Source: Altererythrobacter sp. CAU 1644 (GTDB lineage Bacteria; Pseudomonadota; Alphaproteobacteria; Sphingomonadales; Sphingomonadaceae). From it: a stretch of 64,000 nucleotides of DNA. Location: contig NZ_CP121106.1 in NCBI RefSeq assembly GCF_029623755.1, forward strand, positions 1,251,001 through 1,315,000, in the 5' to 3' direction. A program made the position numbers and the translations under genes. How positions within the stretch are numbered: position 1 is the first letter of the stretch; every line of letters begins with the position of its first letter. Below are positions 1 to 8,503 of the stretch, one piece after another. The notes beneath the pieces are model-generated. The model saw only the letters and a list, made by a program, of their open reading frames with translations. It did not search any database and had not been told where the DNA came from.

Positions 1-243
1 CAAGCGCAGCAGCACCACAACCGGGCGATTGACCTGCGTCGAGCGCGCATGAGGGATCGCCACACCACGGCCAAATCCGGTCGAGCCGAGCGCTTCGCGT
101 TCCTCCAGCCCTTCGAGCGCACCATTGGCGTCGATCCCGTACACGTCGGCGAAAATATCCGCGACGCGCTGGAGAACATCGCCTTTCGAATCGAGGCGCG
201 CGGTCGCGACCGCTTCCGGCAGCAATTTGAAATTCACATTCAT
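1..243 (-). CDS. ptsN: PTS IIA-like nitrogen-regulatory protein PtsN (EIIA-Ntr), 3' end cut off
   Basis: Only the first 81 codons are visible; the gene runs leftward out of the window. The protein begins MNVNFKLLPEAV and reaches the family's phosphorylation motif IPHAR, with the phospho-accepting histidine at residue 65. In the nitrogen phosphotransferase relay this protein receives phosphate from NPr and adjusts potassium, nitrogen and stringent-response functions in the cytoplasm. It lies directly downstream of hpf on the same strand, the usual rpoN-hpf-ptsN neighbourhood of proteobacteria, which supports the call. The C-terminal half is not seen, so intactness cannot be judged. Confidence 0.9.
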   Translation of the reverse strand, partial: MNVNFKLLPEAVATARLDSKGDVLQRVADIFADVYGIDANGALEGLEEREALGSTGFGRGVAIPHARSTQVNRPVVVLLRL

Positions 244-375
244 GTCAGCTTGTTATCGATCAGAACTTCCAGTGAGGGGTGCCGTCCAACAGGCTTGCCA
301 ACCGTCCAAAAACGACGATCTTTCAGCGATCTATGGTGTTGCCTCCCCGTTGCGACCGGCAGTGGCCGCGAGGCG

Positions 376-945
376 TTATTTGGGTTCGACCCAGCCGATC
401 GACCCATCCGCGCGGCGGTAAACCATATTATGTCGGCCAGTTCCAGCATTTTTGAAAAACAGCGCCGGCGTGTGCTGGAGGTCGAGCATCATCACCGCGT
501 CCGCGACGCTGGTTTCAGGAATGACCGTGCTGGTCTCGGCAACGATCGGAGGCGCTTCGGAGGAGACGATCTCGTCTTCCTCGTCCTCTGCCGGGGCGAA
601 GATCGTATAGGCGGCCTCTTCCTCGCGGGCGGCGTGTGCAGCCTGTTCGTGGCGGTCCTTGAGGCGACGCTTGTAGCGGCGCAATTGCTTGTCGATCTTC
701 TCGGCCGCATTATCGAGCGCGAGATGCGCATCCTGTGCCTGGCCCTGTGCCTTCAAGATCAGGCCCTGCATCACATGGGTAACGATATCGCAGCTGAAGG
801 CACCAGCGGGCGCCTTGCCAAAGGTGACGTGGGACGAAAGCGCTCGATCGAAATACTTGTCGACGATCCCGCCCAACCTGTCGGCAACATGCTCTTGCAG
901 CGCAGCGCCGGTTTCCATCTGATGTCCTGATACGCGGATATCCAT
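376..945 (-). CDS. hpf: ribosome hibernation-promoting factor, long form
   Basis: A 189-residue protein starting MDIRVSGHQM, the typical beginning of HPF/RaiA proteins. Residues 1 to about 100 form the ribosome-binding HPF fold, with a basic helix near residues 85-97. A charged linker follows. Residues from about 130 to the end match the long-form dimerisation domain, including MLDLQHTPALFFKNA and the terminal IGWVEPK. Long-form HPF joins idle 70S ribosomes into 100S dimers in stationary phase. A good AGGAGA ribosome-binding site precedes the ATG. ptsN follows after 132 bp, as is common. Confidence 0.93.
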   Translation of the reverse strand: MDIRVSGHQMETGAALQEHVADRLGGIVDKYFDRALSSHVTFGKAPAGAFSCDIVTHVMQGLILKAQGQAQDAHLALDNAAEKIDKQLRRYKRRLKDRHEQAAHAAREEEAAYTIFAPAEDEEDEIVSSEAPPIVAETSTVIPETSVADAVMMLDLQHTPALFFKNAGTGRHNMVYRRADGSIGWVEPK

Positions 946-998
946 GGTGGTCTGTCTCCTTTTCTATTCTTGCCGGGCCATTCGGGATGGGCCGGGGT

Positions 999-1697
999 TC
1001 AATTCGCCCAAAGCGGCGAATCAATCTCTTCGAGAAATGCCTTGTGGCGCGCGAGTTCCTCCTCGCTCGCCGAATGCGGTCGCGGCTCGCGCCGTTCGCC
1101 GCTTGCGCGCGGCAAGATTGCCTCCTTGGCCCCTTCGTGAGCCTGCTCGCCCGGCGCATTGTCAGCCGCCAGTTCAAGGCCGATCTGCCTCCCCCCGGTC
1201 AGCTCGACATAGACCTGCGCCAGAAGCTCGGCATCGAGTAGCGCCCCGTGCTTGACGCGGTGGCTGCGGTCGATGCCGTAGCGGTTGCACAGGGCGTCGA
1301 GCGAGAGCTTGGCCCCCGGATGGCGCCGGCGCGCGATCGCGACGGTATCGATCATCCGCTCGAGGCTGATCGCCTCGCGTCCGCACAGCTCGAGTTCGTT
1401 GTTGATGAAGCCGAAATCGAAGCCGGCGTTATGCGCCACCAGCGGCGCATCGCCCACGAATTCGAGGAACTCGGCGGCAGTATCGCGAAACAGCGGTTTC
1501 TCGGCGAGAAATGCGCTCGAGAGGCCATGCACGGCTTCGGCCGCAGCAGGCATGTCGCGCTCGGGGTTGTAATAGGCATGGAAGGTCGCGCCGGTCGGCA
1601 CGCGATTGACCAGTTCGACACACCCTATCTCAACCATCCGGTCGCCCGTCTTGGGGTCGAGGCCGGTGGTTTCAGTGTCGAATACGATTTCGCGCAT
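999..1697 (-). CDS. dnaQ: DNA polymerase III epsilon subunit (3'-5' proofreading exonuclease)
   Basis: A 232-residue DEDDh exonuclease. The ExoI motif FDTETTG gives metal-binding D7 and E9. ExoII is AHNAGFDFGF with D94. ExoIII is HGALLDAE with H150 and D155. The length suits the epsilon subunit of replicative polymerase III, which removes misincorporated bases; the C-terminal part binds the alpha subunit. It sits 60 bp downstream of coaE on the same strand, the order seen near the origin in many alphaproteobacteria. RNase T and other DEDDh nucleases are the alternative, but length and context favour DnaQ. Confidence 0.94.
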   Translation of the reverse strand: MREIVFDTETTGLDPKTGDRMVEIGCVELVNRVPTGATFHAYYNPERDMPAAAEAVHGLSSAFLAEKPLFRDTAAEFLEFVGDAPLVAHNAGFDFGFINNELELCGREAISLERMIDTVAIARRRHPGAKLSLDALCNRYGIDRSHRVKHGALLDAELLAQVYVELTGGRQIGLELAADNAPGEQAHEGAKEAILPRASGERREPRPHSASEEELARHKAFLEEIDSPLWAN

Positions 1698-1757
1698 TGA
1701 TTCTCATATCGGCTTTGAATCTGCAGGTGGCAAGGGGGTTAGAAGGGGGTCGCCTTG

Positions 1758-2354
1758 TTAGTCATCGCACGACAGCCGCGCGATCAGATCGCGCACCGCC
1801 GCTTCGGTCTCGGCGAGACTCGTTCCGGTGTCGATGACATGGTCCGCGCGGGCGCGCTTTTCCGCATCGGGGAGCTGCAAGCTCAGGATATGCGCGAATT
1901 TTTCGGGGCTCATACCCGGTCGCGCGAGGACCCGGGCACGCTGGACTTCGGCCGGGGCTGAAACGACCACGATCGCGTCTACCTGCGAATGCCCGGTCCC
2001 CTCGAACAGCAGCGGGATGTCGAATACCACCATTGGTGCACCGGCATGCTCAATCATGAAAGCCTGGCGCTGTGCGCCGACCGCCGGATGGACGATGGCT
2101 TCGAGTCGCTTGAGCGCCGCCGGATCGGCAAACACCTGCGCACCGAGCTCGTCACGTTTGACCCCCTCGGGCCCGGTCGACCCGGGAAACTCCGCCTCGA
2201 TTGGTTCGATCAGTTCGCCGCCCGGCCCTTGCATGCGGCGCACCTCGGCATCGGCGTCGAAGACCGGGACCCCGGCGCGCTCAAACATCTCGGCGACGGT
2301 CGATTTTCCCATGCCGATCGAGCCGGTCAGGCCGATGATCTTTGGTCGGGTCAT
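1758..2354 (-). CDS. coaE: dephospho-CoA kinase
   Basis: A 198-residue kinase with the P-loop GLTGSIGMGKST at residues 8-19, characteristic of CoaE. It phosphorylates the ribose 3'-hydroxyl of dephospho-CoA, the last step of coenzyme A synthesis. The ATG overlaps the stop codon of aroE as ATGA, indicating translational coupling within the ppsR-like/maf/aroE/coaE run. Length matches the family. Confidence 0.95.
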   Translation of the reverse strand: MTRPKIIGLTGSIGMGKSTVAEMFERAGVPVFDADAEVRRMQGPGGELIEPIEAEFPGSTGPEGVKRDELGAQVFADPAALKRLEAIVHPAVGAQRQAFMIEHAGAPMVVFDIPLLFEGTGHSQVDAIVVVSAPAEVQRARVLARPGMSPEKFAHILSLQLPDAEKRARADHVIDTGTSLAETEAAVRDLIARLSCDD

Positions 2355-3208
2355 CGGGTCAGCAACTCCCGCAACCCGGCGTCTACTGCACGGGGCGCCT
2401 TCTGGCCGAAGAAGCGTTCGAAGGCATGGGCCGCCTGGCCGATCAGCATCGCAAGGCCGTCGATAGTCCCGTGCCCGGCTGCACGCGCGTTGGCGAGGAA
2501 GTCGGTTTCGAGCGGGTCGGTGACGATGTCGTAAGCGATGCTTCCGGGAGGGGCGTGGCTCCAGTCGAATGCCAACGAAGGTTGGCCGCGCATGCCGAGC
2601 GGCGAGGCGTTGACGACGAGGTCGAAGCAGCCTTCGCGATCGTCGAAGTCGAATTCGGTCGCGCCGGCGAAGTGCGACAGCGGTGGATTGTGGTGCTCGC
2701 CTTTGGGGGCAAGTTCGTCCAGCAAGCCGCGCGCCTTGTCGGGATTTCGGCCCGCGAGCACCAGCGTGAAACCCTCGTCGGCCAGCGCCTTGACGATGGC
2801 GCGCGCGGCACCGCCGGTACCCAGTACCCGCGCCATGCGGAAGAAGTGGTTGTCCTTGAGGTGCCCCTGCAGCGGTTCGAGGAAGCCCGTTGCATCGGTA
2901 TTGTAACCGCTCAGCGTTCCGTCATCCTCATGAACGATGGTGTTGACCGCGCCGATCGCCTCGGCGAGCGGATCGATCCGGTCGAGCAGCGGCATGACTG
3001 CCTGCTTGTGCGGCATGGTGACATTGCACCCGCGCCAATCAGGATCGCTGCGCCGCTCGGCAAGGTAATCTGCCAGCCCCTCGCTGGCGACATGGCGGGC
3101 GCGATACTCCGCGTCGATCCCGAGCTTGCCGAGCCAGAAATTGTGGATCGCGGGCGACTTCGATTGCGCGATCGGATCGCCGATAACCTCGGCATGCACC
3201 CGCGTCAC
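2351..3208 (-). CDS. aroE: shikimate dehydrogenase
   Basis: A 285-residue protein starting with GTG, which overlaps the maf stop codon as GTGA. A longer upstream reading frame runs inside maf and was not used. The shikimate-binding SKSP motif is at residues 16-19, and the catalytic lysine of NVTMPHK is at about residue 68. The NADP-binding GTGGAARA motif lies near residue 130. The enzyme reduces 3-dehydroshikimate to shikimate in aromatic amino acid synthesis. Its stop overlaps the coaE start (ATGA). Confidence 0.95.
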   Translation of the reverse strand: MTRVHAEVIGDPIAQSKSPAIHNFWLGKLGIDAEYRARHVASEGLADYLAERRSDPDWRGCNVTMPHKQAVMPLLDRIDPLAEAIGAVNTIVHEDDGTLSGYNTDATGFLEPLQGHLKDNHFFRMARVLGTGGAARAIVKALADEGFTLVLAGRNPDKARGLLDELAPKGEHHNPPLSHFAGATEFDFDDREGCFDLVVNASPLGMRGQPSLAFDWSHAPPGSIAYDIVTDPLETDFLANARAAGHGTIDGLAMLIGQAAHAFERFFGQKAPRAVDAGLRELLTR

Positions 3209-3792
3209 GTTTGCAGCTCCCCGAGATCGCGCAGCGCCCCAAGCACGTCGAGCAGCGGCATGCCGAGTACGGTAAACTGGTCGCCCTCGATCTTGTCGAA
3301 CAGTTGCACGCCCAACGCTTCGATGCGGAACACGCCGACGCAATGGGACACTTCGGGCCACTCGGCATCGAGATAAAGCGCGATAAACTCGTCCGACAGT
3401 CGCCGCACGCTGAGATAGGCTGCGGTAGCCTCGCTCCATTCGCAAGTATCGTCGCGCACTATCGCAGCGGCGCTGTGTAACTCCATCACTCTGCCGGAAA
3501 AGAAGCGCAGATGTTCGGCGGCCTGTTCGCGGCTCTCGGGCTTGTCGAAGCGGCGTCCGTCGCACACCACGAGGCTGTCGCTGCCAAGGACCAGTCGCCC
3601 GGGATTATCCTGCGCCACCGCCTGCGCCTTGGCCACGCTGAGCGCTTCGGCAATCTCGGCCGGCGAGCAGTCCGCGAGCCCCTGCTCCACTGCACGTTCG
3701 TCGATCTGCGCCGGAACGCTCTCGTAGCGAACCCCTGCCGCGTCGAGCATCGCGCGGCGCGATTGCGATTTCGACGCCAGGATCAACGTCAT
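3205..3792 (-). CDS. maf: Maf-family nucleoside triphosphate pyrophosphatase
   Basis: A 195-residue protein with the Maf N-terminal signature LASKSQSRR (residues 5-13) and the family motif GSDSLVV further on. Maf proteins hydrolyse dTTP, UTP and modified nucleotides to monophosphates and are linked to cell division arrest. Both ends overlap neighbours by 4 bp (ATGA with the upstream dikinase regulator, GTGA with aroE), so it is the middle of a coupled run. Substrate class (YhdE or YceF type) cannot be decided by eye. Confidence 0.93.
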   Translation of the reverse strand: MTLILASKSQSRRAMLDAAGVRYESVPAQIDERAVEQGLADCSPAEIAEALSVAKAQAVAQDNPGRLVLGSDSLVVCDGRRFDKPESREQAAEHLRFFSGRVMELHSAAAIVRDDTCEWSEATAAYLSVRRLSDEFIALYLDAEWPEVSHCVGVFRIEALGVQLFDKIEGDQFTVLGMPLLDVLGALRDLGELQT

Positions 3793-4634
3793 ATCGGCTT
3801 CGAACCAAGAAGCGGGAGGTTATCCTCGCCGGTACGATGGCTGAGCAGCCGGATCGCTGCTGCGGCGGTTTCCTCGATCGAGCGGCGGGTCACGTCGATA
3901 ACCGGCCAGCCATTGTCGGCAAACATGCGGCGGGCATATTTCAGCTCTTCGCGCACCCGTTCGTCATCGACATAGGCGGTTTCGGTGTCTTCGTGCAGGC
4001 TGAGCAGCCGGTTGCGGCGGATCTGCACCAGCCGGTCGGGCGCGGTGGTAAGTCCGACGACCAACGGGCGACGCAGGCGGAACAGCGCATCGGGCGGCGG
4101 GCTTTCGACCACGATCGGGATATTGGCGGTCTTGTAGCCGCGATTGGCGAGGTAGATGCTGGTCGGCGTCTTCGAGGTCCGCGACACCCCGGCGAGCACG
4201 ATGTCGGCCTGCTCCCAATCCTCCCACGCCACGCCGTCGTCATGCGCAATGGTGAACTGGATCGCCTCGACCCGCTGGAAATAGGCCTCGTCCATGGTGT
4301 GCTGTCGGCCCGGCTTGCCGCGGGCTTCCTGGCCAAGCTGCGATTCGAGCGCCTCGGTCACAGCGTCGAGCGCGGGGACCGCGGGCAGACCCAGCTGGCG
4401 GCATTGCTCCTCCAGCCGCGCCCGCGTCTCGGGATTGACCAATGTGAACAGCACCAGCCCGGGATTGGCAGCGAGATCGGGCACGATCCGGTCGAGATGC
4501 TGGCGCGACCGCACCATCGGCCAGAAGTGGCGAGTGACGTCGGCATCCTCGAATTGCGCGAGCGCCGCCTTGGCGATCATCTCGAGCGTTTCGCCGGTCG
4601 AATCCGAGACCAGATGGAGGTGCAGTTTGTACAT
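3789..4634 (-). CDS. pyruvate, phosphate dikinase / PEP synthase regulatory protein (DUF299)
   Basis: A 281-residue protein beginning [16 protein letters not shown], the family's conserved N-terminus. An in-frame ATG 75 bp upstream adds no conserved sequence and was not used. The P-loop-like motif [11 protein letters not shown] lies at residues 149-159, as in this bifunctional serine/threonine kinase-phosphorylase. The family switches pyruvate phosphate dikinase or PEP synthase on and off. Its placement next to maf and divergent from hemE reproduces the arrangement around the Caulobacter and Rickettsia replication origins. Which target enzyme is regulated cannot be told from this gene. Confidence 0.92.
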   Translation of the reverse strand: MYKLHLHLVSDSTGETLEMIAKAALAQFEDADVTRHFWPMVRSRQHLDRIVPDLAANPGLVLFTLVNPETRARLEEQCRQLGLPAVPALDAVTEALESQLGQEARGKPGRQHTMDEAYFQRVEAIQFTIAHDDGVAWEDWEQADIVLAGVSRTSKTPTSIYLANRGYKTANIPIVVESPPPDALFRLRRPLVVGLTTAPDRLVQIRRNRLLSLHEDTETAYVDDERVREELKYARRMFADNGWPVIDVTRRSIEETAAAAIRLLSHRTGEDNLPLLGSKPI

Positions 4635-4811
4635 GGCTTGCGGAGAACGCGCCCTTCTCGCCCCTGTGGAAAGCAGGTGGCATAAACCACGGGAGAAACC
4701 TGCCGACAAGTTCGGGGATGAGTTTCCTGCCCACTACCGGCACTTTCGACCCGCGACCTGCGCACAAGCCGCCCCGATTATCGACAGGCTGGGGAGAGCG
4801 GGGAAAAGTTT

Positions 4812-4838
4812 GACTCGACTCAAGGAGTCCCGCGATTC
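4812..4838. promoter_or_regulatory. cluster of four GANTC methylation sites
   Basis: Four GANTC pentamers lie in 27 bp: GACTC at 4812 and 4817, GAGTC at 4825 and GATTC at 4834. A fifth, GACTC, is at 4916. GANTC is the target of the cell-cycle DNA methyltransferase CcrM in alphaproteobacteria, and such sites are found at the Caulobacter origin. The density here is unusual and supports a replication or cell-cycle role for the gap. Confidence 0.6.
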
Positions 4839-4922
4839 GCTGTCCAGCAAAACCCTGTTCATCGCGGGAGAAATCGGGCAGGGCGACGCAATCCCCGTAA
4901 TCCACAGGGCCAACAGACTCCT

Positions 4923-4957
4923 CAATCCTTTTATAAATATACATTTATTATTGTATG
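4923..4957. other. AT-rich stretch, possible DNA unwinding element
   Basis: A run made almost wholly of A and T, including TTTATAAATATACATTTATT, in an otherwise GC-rich region, directly before hemE. It could serve as the unwinding element of the candidate origin, as the hemE promoter -10 region, or both. Sequence alone cannot separate these. Confidence 0.45.
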
Positions 4958-4967
4958 GACCCCTCGA

Positions 4968-5984
4968 ATGCCCGGCTTGCTTCTCGACACGCTTAAAGGA
5001 AAGCGCTCTGATAAGGTGCCCATGTGGCTCATGCGACAGGCGGGGCGCTACCTGCCCGAGTATCGCGAGCTGCGGGCGGAGAAGGGTGGATTCCTAGACC
5101 TGGTTTACGATAGCGAGGCGGCGGCCGAGGTGACGATCCAGCCGCTGCGGCGGTTCGGGTTCGACGGGGCGATCCTGTTTTCGGATATCCTGATCGTGCC
5201 CCACGCCATGGGCCAGGGGCTCGAGTTCCTTGCCGGCGAAGGCCCGAAGCTCTCGCCGCGTTTGCTCAACGTCGATCTCGGCAGCTTCACGCCGCAGCAT
5301 GAGCGGTTCGAGGCGGTTTACGAAACGGTGCGGCTGTGCCGGGCGCAGCTGGGCGATGGCGTCACCATGCTCGGCTTTGCCGGCAGTCCGTGGACGGTCG
5401 CAACCTACATGGTGGCGGGAGAGGGAAGTCGCGACCAGCACGAGACGCGTGCGCTGGCCTATCGCGATCCGTCGCGGTTCCAGGCGATCATCGATGCCAT
5501 TGCCGAATGCAGCGTGACCTATCTGCGCGGCCAGATCGACGCCGGGGCCGAGGCGGTGCAATTGTTCGATAGCTGGGCGGGCAGTCTGGCACCCGACGAG
5601 TTCGAGCGCTGGGTGATCGCGCCCAACGCCAGGATTACCGCGGCGCTCAAGCAGACGCATCCCGATACGCCGGTGATCGGATTTCCCAAGGGCGCGGGGG
5701 CAAAGCTTCCCGCCTATGCCCGCGAAACCGGCGTCGATGCGATCGGGCTTGACGAAACCGTCGATCCGGTGTGGGCGCATGCCAATATTCCGCCCCAGAT
5801 GCCCGTACAGGGCAATCTGGACCCGTTGTTGCTGCTTGCCGGGGGGCAGCGCCTGCAGGATCGCGTTCGCGCCATCCTCGAGGCTTTCTCGGGCCGGCCG
5901 CATGTGTTCAACCTGGGCCATGGAATCGGCCAGTTCACCCCGATCGAGCATGTCGAAGAACTCGTCGCGGCAGTGAGGGGATGA
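4968..5984 (+). CDS. hemE: uroporphyrinogen decarboxylase
   Basis: A 338-residue protein with the family signature MRQAGRYLPEYR at residues 22-33, which lies in the substrate-binding pocket, and the conserved FPKGAG segment further on. It removes four carboxyl groups from uroporphyrinogen III to give coproporphyrinogen III in haem synthesis. It is the first gene rightward from the candidate origin and is followed by hemJ and rho, the common alphaproteobacterial order. The ribosome-binding site is weak (GGACCCC before the ATG). Confidence 0.96.
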   Translation: MPGLLLDTLKGKRSDKVPMWLMRQAGRYLPEYRELRAEKGGFLDLVYDSEAAAEVTIQPLRRFGFDGAILFSDILIVPHAMGQGLEFLAGEGPKLSPRLLNVDLGSFTPQHERFEAVYETVRLCRAQLGDGVTMLGFAGSPWTVATYMVAGEGSRDQHETRALAYRDPSRFQAIIDAIAECSVTYLRGQIDAGAEAVQLFDSWAGSLAPDEFERWVIAPNARITAALKQTHPDTPVIGFPKGAGAKLPAYARETGVDAIGLDETVDPVWAHANIPPQMPVQGNLDPLLLLAGGQRLQDRVRAILEAFSGRPHVFNLGHGIGQFTPIEHVEELVAAVRG

Positions 5985-6015
5985 AATTGTGCAGGCGGCT
6001 CGCTAGATCGACGCA

Positions 6016-6462
6016 ATGCAGGACCTACTCGCGATGACCTATCTCTGGCTCAAGGCAGGCCATCTCCTGTTCGTGATCTTCTGGATGGCGGGGTTGTTCA
6101 TGCTGCCGCGGTTCTTCGTCTATCACCAGGAAGATGGAGAACCCGGTTCGGACGCGGACACGGTCTGGATCGAACGCGAGCGGCGGTTGCTGAGGATCAT
6201 TCTCACGCCTTCGATTATCGTTGTTTGGGTGCTGGGCCTGGCGCTGGCGATCTCTACCGGCGCGTTCAGCCAGGGCTGGTTTCACGCCAAGCTGCTGTTC
6301 GTGCTTGCGCTGTCAGGGTATCACGGCTGGCTTGCCGGCTATGCGAAGAAACTCGCGCGCGGTGAACGTGTGCTCGAAGGCAAGCGCCTGCGCATGCTCA
6401 ACGAGGTCCCGGGCCTGGCCGCGGTGCTGATCGTCATCCTGGTGGTGGTCAGGCCATTCTAG
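6016..6462 (+). CDS. hemJ: protoporphyrinogen oxidase HemJ
   Basis: A 148-residue membrane protein of the HemJ (UPF0093) family. It has about four transmembrane helices, an early KAGHLLFVIFWMAGLFMLPR segment with a conserved histidine, and a conserved HAKL segment in the middle. HemJ oxidises protoporphyrinogen IX in bacteria lacking HemG and HemY. It follows hemE, so the two form a short haem pair. The start could instead be the ATG at 6034, which gives 142 residues and has an AGGA upstream. The last codons overlap the first copy of a 12-bp repeat described separately. Confidence 0.9.
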   Translation: MQDLLAMTYLWLKAGHLLFVIFWMAGLFMLPRFFVYHQEDGEPGSDADTVWIERERRLLRIILTPSIIVVWVLGLALAISTGAFSQGWFHAKLLFVLALSGYHGWLAGYAKKLARGERVLEGKRLRMLNEVPGLAAVLIVILVVVRPF

Positions 6463-6587
6463 GAATGACCGGCCCAAAGGGCCGCAAGGGCGACTGCCCG
6501 CCCGCAGCGACCAGCGGGAGCGAGGACAGCCAAGTGAGCAGACGCGAACGCTGGCGCTTGAAGCCAAGCAAAAACTCAGGCCATTCT
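6449..6587. repeat. 127-bp interval bounded by a 12-bp direct repeat at the hemJ 3' end
   Basis: TCAGGCCATTCT occurs at 6449-6460, forming the last codons of hemJ, and again at 6576-6587. Both copies can encode Arg-Pro-Phe followed by a stop (TAG or TGA). Between them lie a 6-bp hairpin CGGCCC-AAA-GGGCCG (6470-6484) and GC-rich sequence. Part of the interval is an open frame of 56 codons from ATG 6465 to TGA 6635 without a ribosome-binding site. The layout fits a small inserted element that duplicated its target, or a local duplication. It could be a dispersed intergenic repeat, which cannot be tested within one window. Confidence 0.45.
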
Positions 6588-6767
6588 GACGAAGCGCATA
6601 TCGGCTGCGATCAACAGCGATTGACGCAGCCCTGACGGAATCGTATTTTACGAACCTCTAAACCGGTCAGGCTCCGCATCCCGCAGAGCAAGGTCTGCTT
6701 TCACCAAGCCCAGATCCTCGTCCACAGAGGTACTGACCTGCCGGCCATCCCAAGACGGAATTACACA
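6588..6767. other. remainder of the hemJ-rho intergenic gap; leader of rho
   Basis: The gap from 6463 to 6767 is 305 bp. Its first part is the repeat-bounded interval. The rest (6588-6767) shows no recognisable gene, RNA or strong terminator. It is probably the rho promoter and untranslated leader; rho is autoregulated by attenuation in other bacteria, but I see no specific leader signal here. Confidence 0.4.
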
Positions 6768-8033
6768 ATGCATCTCAAGGAACTCAAACAGAAAACCCCG
6801 GCCGAGCTTGTCAGCATGGCCGAAGAACTTGGTGTCGAAGGCGCCAGCACGATGCGGCGGCAGGACCTGATGTTCTGCATCCTGCGCGAACTCGCCGAAG
6901 ACGAGGAATACGAAGAAAAGATCATGGGCGTCGGCACGATCGAAGTGCTGCAGGATGGCTTCGGCTTCCTCCGCTCGCCCGAGGCGAATTATCTCGCCGG
7001 GCCGGACGATATCTATGTTTCGCCCAACCAGATCCGCAAATGGGGCCTGCGCACCGGCGATACCGTCGAAGGCGAGATCCGCGCGCCCAAGGAAGGCGAG
7101 CGCTATTTCGCCCTGACCAGCCTGACGCAGGTCAATTACGACGATCCCGAGCAGGTTCGTCACCGTACCAATTTCGACAACCTCACCCCGCTCTATCCGG
7201 ATGAGAAGCTCTCGCTCGATACGCTCGACCCGACGGTGAAGGACAAGTCGGCCCGCGTGATCGACATCATCTCGCCGCAGGGCAAGGGCCAGCGCGCGCT
7301 GATCGTCGCGCCGCCGCGTACCGGTAAGACGGTGCTGCTGCAGAACATCGCCAAGGCGATCACCGACAATCACCCCGAGGTGTTCCTGCTGGTGCTGCTG
7401 GTCGATGAGCGTCCCGAGGAAGTAACCGACATGCAGCGCAGCGTGAAGGGCGAGGTAATTTCCTCGACCTTCGACGAGCCGGCGCAGCGCCACGTCCAGG
7501 TCGCCGAGATGGTGATCGAGAAGGCCAAGCGCCTCGTCGAACACAAGAAGGACGTCGTGATCCTGTTAGACTCGATCACGCGTCTCGGCCGCGCCTACAA
7601 CACCGTCGTGCCCAGCTCGGGCAAGGTGCTGACCGGCGGCGTCGATGCCAATGCGCTGCAGCGCCCGAAGCGCTTCTTCGGCGCCGCGCGCAATATCGAG
7701 GAAGGCGGTTCGCTGTCGATCATCGCCACCGCGCTGATCGATACCGGCAGCCGCATGGACGAAGTCATCTTCGAAGAATTCAAGGGCACCGGTAACTCGG
7801 AAATCGTGCTCGACCGCAAGGTTGCCGACAAGCGTATCTTCCCGGCGCTCGACGTCGGCAAGAGCGGCACCCGCAAGGAGGAACTGCTGGTCGAGAAGGA
7901 CAAGCTTTCGAAGATGTGGGTCCTGCGCCGTATCCTCATGCAGATGGGCACGGTCGACGCGATGGAATTCCTGCTCGACAAGATGAAGGATTCGAAGACC
8001 AACGAGGACTTCTTCGAAACCATGAACCAATAG
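6768..8033 (+). CDS. rho: transcription termination factor Rho
   Basis: A 421-residue hexameric RNA helicase. The N-terminal helix bundle and cold-shock-like RNA-binding domain span residues 1-120 (GFGFLRS near 64-70). The ATPase domain follows, with Walker A APPRTGKT at residues 181-188, a Walker B segment VVILLDS near 265, and the Q-loop/R-loop region. Rho loads on untranslated RNA and dissociates RNA polymerase. The length is typical and there is no long insertion. The neighbourhood hemE-hemJ-rho is conserved; mnmE, often next, is displaced here by about 4 kb of other genes. Confidence 0.97.
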   Translation: MHLKELKQKTPAELVSMAEELGVEGASTMRRQDLMFCILRELAEDEEYEEKIMGVGTIEVLQDGFGFLRSPEANYLAGPDDIYVSPNQIRKWGLRTGDTVEGEIRAPKEGERYFALTSLTQVNYDDPEQVRHRTNFDNLTPLYPDEKLSLDTLDPTVKDKSARVIDIISPQGKGQRALIVAPPRTGKTVLLQNIAKAITDNHPEVFLLVLLVDERPEEVTDMQRSVKGEVISSTFDEPAQRHVQVAEMVIEKAKRLVEHKKDVVILLDSITRLGRAYNTVVPSSGKVLTGGVDANALQRPKRFFGAARNIEEGGSLSIIATALIDTGSRMDEVIFEEFKGTGNSEIVLDRKVADKRIFPALDVGKSGTRKEELLVEKDKLSKMWVLRRILMQMGTVDAMEFLLDKMKDSKTNEDFFETMNQ

Positions 8034-8050
8034 TTTTGATCAGAGGGGCT

Positions 8051-8503
8051 TCACTGTTCGCCGAAGGTGATCGTGAAGTCCCCATTTGGTTCAACGAGCA
8101 ATCTTCCCTGTGAGATGATGTCCATGCCTAGTAGGACATCGAAATACGGATGGTTGCCAATGTCAATTCCCTCAATTTCCTCTCCGATACCGAAAATTGT
8201 TGAAGGAACTCCCAACTCTGTATCTGGCCAGATTCCGACGTGAAATAGGTAAGTCCAGTGACGCTCTGGTCGTTTAACGTTCCAGACTTCAGTTTGCCCG
8301 ATTCGCCTCATGCGCAGTTTCTGGACGAGTTGCTCGGATATGCATGTGCGCCTTGCCCCTGTATCGACCAAAGCCATTGCTTCGACATAATCTAGCGACG
8401 GTATCGTCGATTGACCTGCGACTGGCCCAATTGGCTCGAACTGACGAATTCCTACTTTAATTAGGATTCTATTGTTCTGCAGATGTCCGCTCAGTGTTGG
8501 CAT
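8051..8503 (-). CDS. retropepsin-like aspartic protease, soluble
   Basis: A 150-residue protein with the retropepsin active-site motif ALVDTGAR (Asp47-Thr-Gly-Ala50) and the second family hallmark VLLGMD at residues 123-128. There is no signal peptide or membrane segment. Clan AA proteases of this size act as homodimers, each monomer giving one aspartate. The start overlaps the end of the upstream 89-residue gene by 35 bp, suggesting coupled expression. The surrounding DNA is clearly poorer in GC than the flanks (a 60-base stretch at its start is 40% GC), suggesting acquisition. The substrate is unknown. Confidence 0.75.
   Translation of the reverse strand: MPTLSGHLQNNRILIKVGIRQFEPIGPVAGQSTIPSLDYVEAMALVDTGARRTCISEQLVQKLRMRRIGQTEVWNVKRPERHWTYLFHVGIWPDTELGVPSTIFGIGEEIEGIDIGNHPYFDVLLGMDIISQGRLLVEPNGDFTITFGEQ

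Larger units (their letters stand above)
4635..4967. other. candidate chromosomal replication origin (oriC)
   Basis: A 333-bp gap between two divergent genes, the DUF299 regulator and hemE. Seen directly: TTATCGACA at 4778-4786 and TAATCCACA at 4898-4906, each one mismatch from the DnaA box TTATCCACA; a weaker CTTTCCACA on the minus strand at 4665-4673; five GANTC motifs, four within 27 bp; and an AT-rich stretch at 4923-4957 next to hemE. Known: the Caulobacter and Rickettsia origins lie between these same two genes. Genes on both sides point away from the gap, and parABS lies about 9 kb away. That this is the working origin is inference. Confidence 0.68.

Noticed and set aside
49..930. A 293-codon plus-strand frame over hpf and ptsN
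   Set aside because: It lies opposite two recognised genes with clear motifs and good ribosome-binding sites.
6465..6635. A 56-codon frame in the hemJ-rho gap
   Set aside because: It overlaps the repeat-bounded interval, has no binding site, and its composition resembles GC-rich noncoding repeat rather than a protein.
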